NCBI GenBank assembly: GCA_964551035.1
Contig: CAZKBK010000004.1
Location: 1 to 64,000, forward strand
Reading direction: 5' to 3'
Source of the DNA: Chryseosolibacter sp964551035
GTDB lineage: Bacteria; Bacteroidota; Bacteroidia; Cytophagales; Cyclobacteriaceae
DNA length: 64,000 nucleotides
Position numbers and translations under genes: made by a program. The notes below the pieces were generated by a model. That model ran no database searches. It was not told the DNA's origin and was given only the letters and a program-made list of their open reading frames with translations. Below are positions 35,703 through 43,247 of the stretch, one piece after another. Positions within the stretch are counted from its first letter, which is position 1; each line of letters opens with the position of its first letter.

Positions 35703-36368
35703 TCAGTTGATGCGGAGATCGTCGCGCAGTTCGTTTACATCATCGGAGGTGCGCTTGAATCCCTTTTCCAGCAGGATATCGGCGCACCGCGTTATCTCGG
35801 TCTGTATCCCCTCGACAAACTTTCCACCGCGAATGTGTAGGACAAGGTCTTTCACGACGTCATCCCATGCTTGTTGCTCAACAACTTTGTTGATGCCGCG
35901 ATCCGCCATCACGACCACTTCGTGCTCGAACAACGAGATAAAGAGCATGATGCCCGTCCGGTGCCGGGTATTGAAGATCTCCTCTTCGAGAAATGCGTTC
36001 TCAGCGCGCTGCCGGGTTTGTTCATCCATCTCCTGCCGGCTTATGAACCAACGTTTCGCCGTGTCGGAAAAGCGGGCCGCGGCCGCGCCGATCGCGCCAC
36101 CCCCGACAACCGAGAAGAAGATGAACAATGGATCATAGAAAAACGCATGACTCGTATTCGGATCAAGCAAATACCTGTCGAAGACAATGACCAGGAGAAA
36201 GAAGAATAGACCAAAAAAGATCGCGGCTTTGTAAACGGCTTCGGTATAGCGCCCGCTTCGTTCGACGATCACCGGGACGATCTCACCCGAAACACGCTGT
36301 TCTGCTTCACGGACCGAATTTCGAATGCGCTCCAGATCTTCGTCGGAAAATTTCTTGCTGAAATTCAT
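35703..36368 (-). CDS. TPM-domain membrane protein (second type)
   Basis: 221 aa, no signal peptide. An N-terminal segment (FSDEDLERIRNSVREAEQRVSGEIVPVIVE) is followed by two membrane helices (about 45-65 and 78-95) and then a TPM-like continuation (FNTRHRTGIMLFISLFEHEVVVMADRGINKVV). It is the usual partner of the Gly-rich TPM protein encoded 15 nt downstream. A -7 motif lies 4 nt before the start codon. Confidence 0.85.
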   Translation of the reverse strand: MNFSKKFSDEDLERIRNSVREAEQRVSGEIVPVIVERSGRYTEAVYKAAIFFGLFFFLLVIVFDRYLLDPNTSHAFFYDPLFIFFSVVGGGAIGAAAARFSDTAKRWFISRQEMDEQTRQRAENAFLEEEIFNTRHRTGIMLFISLFEHEVVVMADRGINKVVEQQAWDDVVKDLVLHIRGGKFVEGIQTEITRCADILLEKGFKRTSDDVNELRDDLRIN

Positions 36369-36372
36369 GCAT

Positions 36373-36380
36373 CAAAGATA
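36373..36380 (-). promoter_or_regulatory. -7-like element abutting the TPM operon start codon
   Basis: Minus-strand TATCTTTG (exact TAnnTTTG), 4 nt upstream of the ATG at 36368. It would predict a leaderless or nearly leaderless mRNA. Confidence 0.35.
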
Positions 36381-36401
36381 ATGAAGTTAATGGTTGAGTC
36401 G

Positions 36402-37115
36402 TCACTTTAATTGATGCAGATACAACTGTATCGCATTCTCCAGCCCGACGTAGAGCGCATCGCAGATCAGCGCATGTCCGATGGAAACTTCATCGAGATT
36501 TGGAACGCGCTGTTTCAGAAACCGGAGGTTGTTGAGGTCGAGATCGTGCCCGGCGTTGATGCCTAGACTCAGGGCCTTCGCAACGCGGGCGCTTTCGATG
36601 TAGGGTTTTACCGCGATCTCCGGGTTGAGGTGGTACTCCCGGGCGTAGGGCTCCGTATAGAGTTCAATCCGGTCGGCCTGTACCGCCGCAGCACCTTCGA
36701 TCATTCTCGGTGCAGGGTCGACGAAAATGGAAACCCGCGTACCCACGGACTTGAGCTCGTTGATCACGTCCCTCAGGAACGTCGCATGTTTCTCGGTGTT
36801 CCATCCGGCGTTGGAGGTGATGGCATCCGGCGGGTCCGGGACCAGCGTCGCCTGCGCGGGCCGTACTTCCCGGATAAGCCGGAGATATCGGTCGTCGGGG
36901 TAACCTTCAATGTTGAACTCCGTTTTTACGACGTGGGATAATGCGATGACATCCGCGTACCTAATGTGCCGTTCATCGGGGCGGGGATGCACCGTAATGC
37001 CTTCAGCGCCAAACGCTTCGCAATCCTGTCCGGCCTTGACCACGTCGGGATTATTTCCGCCGCGGGCATTTCTGAGTGTGGCAATTTTGTTAATATTGAC
37101 GCTTAGTCGGGTCAC
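36402..37115 (-). CDS. pdxJ: pyridoxine 5'-phosphate synthase
   Basis: 237 aa from GTG 37115 (MTRLSVNINKIATLRNARGG), the standard PdxJ start. It joins 1-deoxyxylulose 5-phosphate and 3-amino-2-oxopropyl phosphate to make vitamin B6 in the cytosol. Markers: GITVHPRPDERHIRYADV near residue 43, FNIEGYPDDRYLRLI near 70, ELYTEPYAREY near 155 and INAGHDLDLNNLRFL near 190. A longer frame upstream is the antisense of yqeY and is not part of the protein. It is divergent from yqeY. Confidence 0.96.
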   Translation of the reverse strand: MTRLSVNINKIATLRNARGGNNPDVVKAGQDCEAFGAEGITVHPRPDERHIRYADVIALSHVVKTEFNIEGYPDDRYLRLIREVRPAQATLVPDPPDAITSNAGWNTEKHATFLRDVINELKSVGTRVSIFVDPAPRMIEGAAAVQADRIELYTEPYAREYHLNPEIAVKPYIESARVAKALSLGINAGHDLDLNNLRFLKQRVPNLDEVSIGHALICDALYVGLENAIQLYLHQLK

Positions 37116-37188
37116 CTTTGTCAGGGTTGTATCGGTATAACTGGCTGCTCTATTTTTTTGTTCGAAATTTAAACAACAACCACCAATT

Positions 37189-37641
37189 ATGAGCCTCAGG
37201 CAGAAAATCGATGAGGATATCAGGCAGGCAATGCTTGCAAAACGCAAAGAGGAACTCGAAGCGCTGCGCAGCATCAAGTCGATGATATTGCTGGCGGAAA
37301 CCGAGAAGGGCGCATCGGCAGACCTTTCCGGCGAGGCCGAGAACAAGCTGCTGATGAAGGCGGCAAAACAGCGGAAAGAGTCTGCGGAAATCTTTGAGCA
37401 ACAACAGCGCAACGACCTGGCTGACCGCGAACGTTTTCAACTTGAAATCATCAATCGCTACTTGCCAAAACCGATGACCGAAGCCGCGCTTAAAGAAGCG
37501 CTTCAGTCGATCATCGACGAAGTGGGTGCGAAAGGCCCGCAAGACCTGGGCAAAGTGATGGGCGTCGCCTCGAAACGGCTCGCCGGTCAGGCCGACGGCA
37601 AGGCGATTTCCGAGTGGGTAAAAAAACTCTTAAGCCCTTGA
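37189..37641 (+). CDS. yqeY: GatB/YqeY domain protein
   Basis: 150 aa, soluble. Matches YqeY, the stand-alone version of the tRNA-binding C-terminal domain of the amidotransferase GatB: SLRQKIDEDIRQAMLAKRKEELEALRSIKSMI, then YLPKPMTEAALKEAL and DLGKVMGVASKRLAGQADGKAIS near the end. It probably binds tRNA; no catalytic role is known. The stop overlaps the TTG start of cvpA as TTGA. Confidence 0.92.
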   Translation: MSLRQKIDEDIRQAMLAKRKEELEALRSIKSMILLAETEKGASADLSGEAENKLLMKAAKQRKESAEIFEQQQRNDLADRERFQLEIINRYLPKPMTEAALKEALQSIIDEVGAKGPQDLGKVMGVASKRLAGQADGKAISEWVKKLLSP

Positions 37642-38135
37642 GTGGAGTAGACATCACACTCGCGGTGATTTTTGTTATCGGATGCTACGCGGGGTACAAG
37701 GACGGATTCCTCATGGGCGTCTTCTCCTTCCTAGCGCTTGTGCTGGGCGTGCTTGGGGCGTTCAAACTCATGGGGCTGGCAATCGTTTATCTGTCGGACC
37801 AATTGGACATCGACCAGAAATTCCTGCCTTACATTGCCTTTGCCGTCGTGTTCCTGGCCATCGTGATCGCTGTTCGCCTGCTTGGCAACCTCATTCGGTT
37901 GTCGATCAGTAAGACCTTCCTCGGCCGGCTCGATCAACTTGCAGGCGCTTTCCTTGGTTTCTTCAAGACGCTGTTTGTGCTGAGCGTGCTGTTGTGGATC
38001 ACGGAATCTCTCAACATGGAACTGCCCGCACGGTGGACAGAAAACTCAGTAATTCTTCCGCACATTGTTACTTTTGCACCGGCAATGACCAACTGGATCG
38101 GCGAGGCATTGCCCTTCTTCAGGAATATCTTTTGA
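37638..38135 (+). CDS. cvpA: CvpA family membrane protein
   Basis: 165 aa with four membrane helices. LSGVDITLAVIFVIGCYAGYKDGFLMGVFSFLALVLG is the family N-terminus, including the GYKDGF loop. A TTG start at 37638 (MSGVDITLAV) fits family length and couples to yqeY by a 4-nt overlap; a GTG further upstream would overlap yqeY by 28 nt. CvpA is linked to colicin V production and to envelope stress in enterobacteria; its role here is unknown. Confidence 0.87.
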   Translation: MSGVDITLAVIFVIGCYAGYKDGFLMGVFSFLALVLGVLGAFKLMGLAIVYLSDQLDIDQKFLPYIAFAVVFLAIVIAVRLLGNLIRLSISKTFLGRLDQLAGAFLGFFKTLFVLSVLLWITESLNMELPARWTENSVILPHIVTFAPAMTNWIGEALPFFRNIF

Positions 38136-38198
38136 AAAGAAAAAGTCAGTTTTTCAAACTTTTATTCTCCCTAATTTTTTGTTACTTATCGGTATTAA

Positions 38199-38960
38199 AT
38201 GCGCCACATGTCGATTGTCGTAAAAGAAGAAAATGGTTTTAAGTTTGTGGATGAGGGATCGGGTCAGGTACTTCTTCTCCTGCACGGATTGTTTGGCGCT
38301 CTGAGTAACTGGGAGGGTGTCGTCAGCCGCTTTTCGAAGCGTTTTCGCGTGGTTATTCCGATGCTCCCTATTTATGAAATGCCGTTGCGGGAGGCAGGCC
38401 TTGAGGGGCTGCGAAAATTCGTGGAGGATTTCGTTGCGCACCACGGTCTCGAGAATGTAATCATCATGGGCAACAGCCTTGGCGGTCACGTGGCGTTGCT
38501 CTACACGTTGAAGAACGCAGGAAAAGTTAAGAAGCTCATCCTCACAGGGAGCTCCGGCCTGTTCGAGGATTCGATGGGCGGCTCTTATCCGAAGCGCGGA
38601 AATTACGAATACATCCGCGAGCGGGTTGAATACACGTTCTTCGACCCGCATGTCGCAACAAAGGAGTTGGTCGACGAGGTGTTTGAGACCACAAAGAGTA
38701 TCCCCAAGTGTATGCGCATTGTCGCCATTGCAAAGTCGGCACAGCGCAACAACCTGGCAGACGATATTCCGGGCATTGATACACCAACGCTCCTGGTTTG
38801 GGGATTAAATGACACAATCACGCCCCCGATTGTCGCTCACGAGTTTAACAGGCTGATTCCCAACTCCGAATTGAGATTCATCGACAAGTGTTGCCATGCG
38901 CCCATGATGGAGCATCCGGAAAAGTTCAATGAAATCGTGGAAGACTTTTTGGTTACTTAG
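38199..38960 (+). CDS. alpha/beta hydrolase
   Basis: 253 aa. Classical fold: oxyanion region LLLLHGLFGALSNW near residue 28, nucleophile GNSLGG near 95, acid LVWGLNDTITPP near 205 and His CCHAPMMEHPEKF near 237. Soluble and cytosolic. Substrate unknown; similar genes sit at this place in other Bacteroidota clusters. ATG at 38199, or 38208 nine bases later. The CBS protein follows 39 nt downstream. Confidence 0.9.
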   Translation: MRHMSIVVKEENGFKFVDEGSGQVLLLLHGLFGALSNWEGVVSRFSKRFRVVIPMLPIYEMPLREAGLEGLRKFVEDFVAHHGLENVIIMGNSLGGHVALLYTLKNAGKVKKLILTGSSGLFEDSMGGSYPKRGNYEYIRERVEYTFFDPHVATKELVDEVFETTKSIPKCMRIVAIAKSAQRNNLADDIPGIDTPTLLVWGLNDTITPPIVAHEFNRLIPNSELRFIDKCCHAPMMEHPEKFNEIVEDFLVT

Positions 38961-38999
38961 GTATTGTTTTGTTCTATCAACGACTAAAGCTTTGAGTGC

Positions 39000-39665
39000 A
39001 TGATTGCCGAAGACCTGATCAACCACATGATTCCCCCCCTCAAGGGAACGGATGATGCGCACAAAGCGATTGTCTGGATGGAGGAATTCCGGTCTAACCA
39101 CCTGCCCGTTGTCGACGGCGGACACCTCCTTGGTTTTATTTCGGAAGAAATAATTCTTGAAACCAACGACATTGAAAAGCACGTTGGCGACTTCAATCTC
39201 GTGGGCCAATCGAGCTATGTGCATCTCGATACGCATTTCTACGACATCCTGAAGATTGCCACTGACAACAAACTCCAAATGGTCGCCGTGCTAAACGAAG
39301 ACCAGCAGTACTGCGGCGTCATTACCGTTCAGGACACGCTCACTTCATTTGCGCAGACCGCGGCCGTTCAGATGCCCGGCGCCATCCTGATCCTTTCGAT
39401 GAGCTTCATCGATTATTCCCTTGCCGAGGTCAGCCGCCTCGTCGAAGAGAACAATGCCAAAATCCTCAGCAGCATCATCAAGACAGACCCGCTGGATCCC
39501 GGAAAGATCAGACTTACCCTCAAGATCAACCAGTCCGACATGTCGCGCATCGTCGCCACCCTCGAACGCTTCGGGTACAAGGTCATCGGCCGGTATCAGG
39601 AAATGAAACCGATCGAAAACGAAAAGGAACGTATCGACATGCTCCTGCGCTACCTCGATATCTAG
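39000..39665 (+). CDS. CBS-domain protein (AcuB-like)
   Basis: 221 aa. Two CBS modules (about 1-60 and 70-130) with IVWMEEFRSNHLPVVDGGHLLGFISEE and ILKIATDNKLQMVAVLNEDQQYCGVITVQDTL, then an ACT-like C-terminal segment (GAILILSMSFIDYSLAEVSRLVEENNAKILS). CBS pairs bind adenosine nucleotides, so this is a likely energy sensor of unknown partner. It precedes nadK, a conserved neighbour in the phylum. Confidence 0.88.
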   Translation: MIAEDLINHMIPPLKGTDDAHKAIVWMEEFRSNHLPVVDGGHLLGFISEEIILETNDIEKHVGDFNLVGQSSYVHLDTHFYDILKIATDNKLQMVAVLNEDQQYCGVITVQDTLTSFAQTAAVQMPGAILILSMSFIDYSLAEVSRLVEENNAKILSSIIKTDPLDPGKIRLTLKINQSDMSRIVATLERFGYKVIGRYQEMKPIENEKERIDMLLRYLDI

Positions 39666-39751
39666 CACCGATCCTTTGATTTTTTCCTGACCTTCCCCTT
39701 CGTATCTTTACCTGATTGTTCATTTCGCAGTCTACCGTTAATACCCCTTCA

Positions 39752-40621
39752 ATGAAAATCGGTGTCCACGGCAAGGAATTCAACAGGCAGTCGGTCCCAT
39801 TTATCGAGCGGATTTTCTCATTGTTGGGCGATCATGAACTGGTCATTTCATCGCGGTTCGTCAGTCATCTCAAACACGCCTCATTCAAAAAATACCGTTG
39901 GCAGACTTACCAGCCCGGCGATGACCTCGGCGGCCTACAGATCATGTTAAGCATTGGCGGCGATGGGACGTTGCTGGAGACTGTGTCTCATACTGGAAGG
40001 TACAATGTTCCCATTTTGGGCATCAACACTGGCAGATTGGGATTTTTGGCGACGATCGGACGAGACGAAACGGAGCAGGCCCTCAACGAAGTGCTTCAGG
40101 GATCCTACAGGCTCGACAACCGTGCCCTCATCAAACTCGAGTCCAGCAACCCGATTTTCGGCCATTTGAACTTCGCCCTGAATGATTTTACCATTGTCAA
40201 GAAGGATACATCGTCGATGATCACCATCCATACTTTTATCGATGGGGATTTCCTTAACTCTTATTGGGCCGATGGCATCATTGTTGCGACCCCGACCGGG
40301 TCAACGGGATATTCGCTCAGTTGCGGTGGTCCTTTGATCTTCCCCCGTTCGAGGAACTTTGTGATTACTCCGGTGAGCCCGCATAACCTCACGGTTCGGC
40401 CGATCGTGGTTGCCGATGCTTCGGAGATCTCTTTTCGGATTGAAGGGCGGAGCCGGAAGTTCCTGGTTTCGCTGGATTCGAGAATTGCCACGGTCGACAA
40501 TACGGTGGAATTGAAGGTCACCAAAGCAGACTTCAGCGTGCCGTTGATTCAGTTGAAGGAACAGCATTACTTCAAAACCCTGCGCCAAAAACTGAATTGG
40601 GGCCTGGACGCCCGCAACTGA
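39752..40621 (+). CDS. nadK: NAD kinase
   Basis: 289 aa. Phosphorylates NAD to NADP. SIGGDGTLLETVS (GGDG motif) near residue 70, INTGRLGFLATI near 92, and VATPTGSTGYSLSCGGPLI near 180 are diagnostic. ATG at 39752 (MKIGVHGKEF); an upstream frame is not supported. A -7-like TATCTTTA (one mismatch) lies at 39703-39710, with TTTG 24 nt further up. It leads into the porG-uppS-bamA block. Confidence 0.96.
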   Translation: MKIGVHGKEFNRQSVPFIERIFSLLGDHELVISSRFVSHLKHASFKKYRWQTYQPGDDLGGLQIMLSIGGDGTLLETVSHTGRYNVPILGINTGRLGFLATIGRDETEQALNEVLQGSYRLDNRALIKLESSNPIFGHLNFALNDFTIVKKDTSSMITIHTFIDGDFLNSYWADGIIVATPTGSTGYSLSCGGPLIFPRSRNFVITPVSPHNLTVRPIVVADASEISFRIEGRSRKFLVSLDSRIATVDNTVELKVTKADFSVPLIQLKEQHYFKTLRQKLNWGLDARN

Positions 40622-40629
40622 TTTTTTCG

Positions 40630-40637
40630 TATTTTTG
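40630..40637 (+). promoter_or_regulatory. -7 promoter element for the first PorG-like gene
   Basis: TATTTTTG (exact TAnnTTTG), 38 nt upstream of the ATG at 40676, just after the nadK stop. No good -33 TTTG at the usual distance. Confidence 0.48.
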
Positions 40638-40675
40638 TCTTTAGCTGCCTATAAGAAACTTAATTGTCGAAAGGA

Positions 40676-41734
40676 ATGAGAAGGTCGATTTGTCTGGCCG
40701 TTGGGGTGCTCCTGATCCTTACTTTTCATGAGGGGTTTGGTCAACTGAACCGGAAATCCATCAAGAAAAATAACAGACGCATTTCCGCGTTCAAGGGAAA
40801 GAAGTTCAATTTCGGAAAAGAGAAGATATACAGTTCTCTCGGTATTTCCCTTAACGCGCTGAACTACTACGGCGACCTCGCGCCGCGGCCATCGAAGGTG
40901 AGCACGGACATTACGTTCACCCGTCCGGCTATTGGCATATCTTTTTCCAACCGGTTTGGTCCCCGCCACTCGATCACCGCTTCCTTTACATACGGGACCC
41001 TCCGGGGGGCGGACATCGAGTCAGCGGATGACACCGATATGAGCAATGGCATTTATCGATACAAGCGAAACCTGAGTTTCAGGAACAAAATCAAGGAGCT
41101 TTCGCTCGTGGCCACATTCGACTTGTTCGAGAATCAGGCAACCTACATTAGCCGGGTGAGGTGGACCCCTTACGCCTTTGTTGGCATCGCCGGGTTTCAC
41201 CACAATCCCGAAGCGATTGCGCCCGCCACCGACCTGAATGGTAATCCCCTCCCGGAAGCGGGTTCATGGGTCAAACTGGAGCCACTCGGAACGGAAGGGC
41301 AGCATAGCACACTCGCCGAGGGCGACGTCAATTACGGTATTCAGCCCTATAAATTATTTCAAGTTGCGATACCAATGGGGCTTGGCGTGCGTTTCAGGGT
41401 AAACGAAGTCATGGACCTTTCGGCAGAAGTTTCTTTTCGCTACCTTTTCACAGACTACATCGACGATGTCAGCGGAAACTATGTCGATCTTGACGTGTTG
41501 GATAGCGAACTGGCGAAAGCATTGTCGTACAGGGGAAACGAGACTAAATTCGTCGATGAAGCGCAACCATTGGAGGCGCGGAATGGCAACGTCTACAATC
41601 TCCTTCCCGGTTACGGTGCAGAGCACCCTGATAACCTCCGGGGCAACAAGAATGACCGTGATATTTATACCGTGACCACTTTCCGCCTCACTTATATTTT
41701 GGGGAAAACCCTGCACCGCGCAAAGTTCAGATGA
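40676..41734 (+). CDS. PorG-like outer-membrane beta-barrel (DUF6089), longer paralogue
   Basis: 352 aa. Signal peptide (MRRSICLAVGVLLILTFHEGFGQ), a basic linker (NRKSIKKNNRR), then a beta-rich domain starting SLGISLNALNYYGDLAP, the hallmark of DUF6089/PorG proteins, and ending in an aromatic strand (FRLTYILGKTLHRAKFR). PorG is an outer-membrane component of the T9SS and in Porphyromonas lies directly before uppS and bamA, as here. A ribosome site AAAGGA is 1-2 nt before ATG 40676. This copy is about 120 residues longer than its neighbour and may have a separate role. Confidence 0.86.
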   Translation: MRRSICLAVGVLLILTFHEGFGQLNRKSIKKNNRRISAFKGKKFNFGKEKIYSSLGISLNALNYYGDLAPRPSKVSTDITFTRPAIGISFSNRFGPRHSITASFTYGTLRGADIESADDTDMSNGIYRYKRNLSFRNKIKELSLVATFDLFENQATYISRVRWTPYAFVGIAGFHHNPEAIAPATDLNGNPLPEAGSWVKLEPLGTEGQHSTLAEGDVNYGIQPYKLFQVAIPMGLGVRFRVNEVMDLSAEVSFRYLFTDYIDDVSGNYVDLDVLDSELAKALSYRGNETKFVDEAQPLEARNGNVYNLLPGYGAEHPDNLRGNKNDRDIYTVTTFRLTYILGKTLHRAKFR

Positions 41735-42411
41735 TCGCCCGCTCCAGCATAATTGTCGCGTTGATCATGGCCGGGTTTTCTGCTTTCGGCCAGCGGGCGG
41801 AAGTAGGGTTTGGCATAGGCACGTTCAATTATTCCGGCGACCTTTCTTCTCGTTACAACTTCGGAAACTCCACTCCCGCCGCCACCCTGTTTTACCGGGC
41901 AAACCTCAATCGGGCAACAAGTTTCAGGGTAGCGATGACCGGTGGGCGACTCGGCGCATCGGACAGCCGGCAGCGCGGCGTATTCGCGGGCCAGCGCAAT
42001 GCGTCCTTTAATATTTTTCTGTTGGAGGCCTCGGCAGTGATGGAATACCATTTCCTCAACTGGAGGGATACTAAAAATTTCCTGCGTTATTCCCCTTATC
42101 TTTTTGGAGGCCTTGGGCTCTTTGGCATGTCGGGGAATGCGGAAAAACCAGAAGAGTACAGCAACATCCAGGGCGCTGTGCCGTTCGGCCTGGGCATCAA
42201 GTACATTGTCAATCCGAAATGGTACATCGCCCTCGAATTTGGCGGGCGAAAGACGTTCTTTGATTACCTGGACAACGTTTCGTCCGGTGATCCTGATACC
42301 AAGGACTTCCAGTATGGAAATCCCCTCGACAGCGATGCGTACTATTTTTTGGGCTTTAGTGTCACTCGGACCTTCTACGACATCCCCTGTCCCACAAATC
42401 CCTACCGGTAG
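41731..42411 (+). CDS. PorG-like outer-membrane beta-barrel (DUF6089), canonical length
   Basis: 226 aa, close to PorG length. Signal peptide (MIARSSIIVALIMAGFSAFGQ), then AEVGFGIGTFNYSGDLSSRYN and strands typical of the family (YSPYLFGGLGLFG, WYIALEFGGRKTFFDYLD). It overlaps the longer paralogue as ATGA, so it is translationally coupled, and uppS follows after 83 nt. Of the two copies, this one better fits true PorG of the T9SS; the gene order supports this. Confidence 0.86.
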   Translation: MIARSSIIVALIMAGFSAFGQRAEVGFGIGTFNYSGDLSSRYNFGNSTPAATLFYRANLNRATSFRVAMTGGRLGASDSRQRGVFAGQRNASFNIFLLEASAVMEYHFLNWRDTKNFLRYSPYLFGGLGLFGMSGNAEKPEEYSNIQGAVPFGLGIKYIVNPKWYIALEFGGRKTFFDYLDNVSSGDPDTKDFQYGNPLDSDAYYFLGFSVTRTFYDIPCPTNPYR

Positions 42412-42479
42412 CACCGGCCGGAGGACCGTCAAAGCATATTGACCCGAATCCGGACCGTATTGGTTTAACTTTTTTGACG

Positions 42480-42487
42480 TAATTTTG
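42480..42487 (+). promoter_or_regulatory. -7 element close to the uppS start
   Basis: TAATTTTG (exact TAnnTTTG) ending 7 nt before the GTG start of uppS. A TTGG lies 16 nt further upstream, a poor -33. Transcripts from here would have almost no leader. Confidence 0.4.
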
Positions 42488-42494
42488 CAGCCTT

Positions 42495-43247
42495 GTGGCC
42501 TCATTCAAGGAACATATAGACTTTAATAATTTGCCCCGGCATGTTGCCGTTATCATGGACGGCAACGGGCGGTGGGCGAAGAAAAAGGGCGCCATGCGCA
42601 TTTTCGGTCATCGAAATGCCGTTCAGGCCGTTCGCGATGTTACCGAATGTTGTGGCGAACTTGGGATCAAATATCTTACCCTCTATGCCTTTTCAACTGA
42701 AAACTGGAACAGGCCTAAGGCAGAGGTAGACGGTCTCATGGAGTTGCTGGTAAACACCCTGAAGCAGGAGATCGGCACATTGATGGAAAATCAAGTTAAG
42801 CTGATCACCATTGGAGACACCAGCCACTTGCCGGCCGCCTGCCAGAAGAATCTGCAGTGGGCAATAGAGAAGACACGTGAAAACAACGGATTGACGCTCA
42901 TCCTTGCGCTCAGTTACAGCGGCAGGTGGGAAATCGTGCAGGCAATAAAGGCCATTGCAAGCGAAGTGGCGGCGGGAAAACTGACTGCCGATGCCATTAG
43001 CGAGGACCTGATAAGCAACTATTTGCAGACTTCGGGCATCCCAGATCCGGAGCTGTTGATTCGAACGAGTGGTGAATTGCGGGTGAGCAACTTCCTGCTA
43101 TGGCAAATCGCCTACACGGAGTTGTTCATTACACCCACCCTCTGGCCTGATTTCAGAAAGGAAAACTTATACGAAGCCATTTGGTCATACCAGCAGCGCG
43201 AACGCCGGTTCGGAAAGACCAGTGAGCAATTGAACCCGGTAAATTGA
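42495..43247 (+). CDS. uppS: isoprenyl transferase (undecaprenyl diphosphate synthase)
   Basis: 250 aa. Makes the C55 lipid carrier for peptidoglycan and other glycans. Signatures: HVAVIMDGNGRWAKKKG near residue 18 (catalytic Asp), GHRNAVQAVRDV, YAFSTENWNRP near 72 and the C-terminal DPELLIRTSGELRVSNFLLWQIAYTE near 200. GTG start at 42495 (a TTG lies 2 nt earlier but out of frame). No ATG is available before the catalytic motif. Its stop overlaps the bamA ATG as TGATG. Confidence 0.96.
   Translation: MASFKEHIDFNNLPRHVAVIMDGNGRWAKKKGAMRIFGHRNAVQAVRDVTECCGELGIKYLTLYAFSTENWNRPKAEVDGLMELLVNTLKQEIGTLMENQVKLITIGDTSHLPAACQKNLQWAIEKTRENNGLTLILALSYSGRWEIVQAIKAIASEVAAGKLTADAISEDLISNYLQTSGIPDPELLIRTSGELRVSNFLLWQIAYTELFITPTLWPDFRKENLYEAIWSYQQRERRFGKTSEQLNPVN

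Noticed and set aside
37116..37412. 99-codon N-terminal extension of pdxJ
   Set aside because: The extension is antisense to yqeY and rich in Ser/Cys; the family N-terminus begins at GTG 37115.
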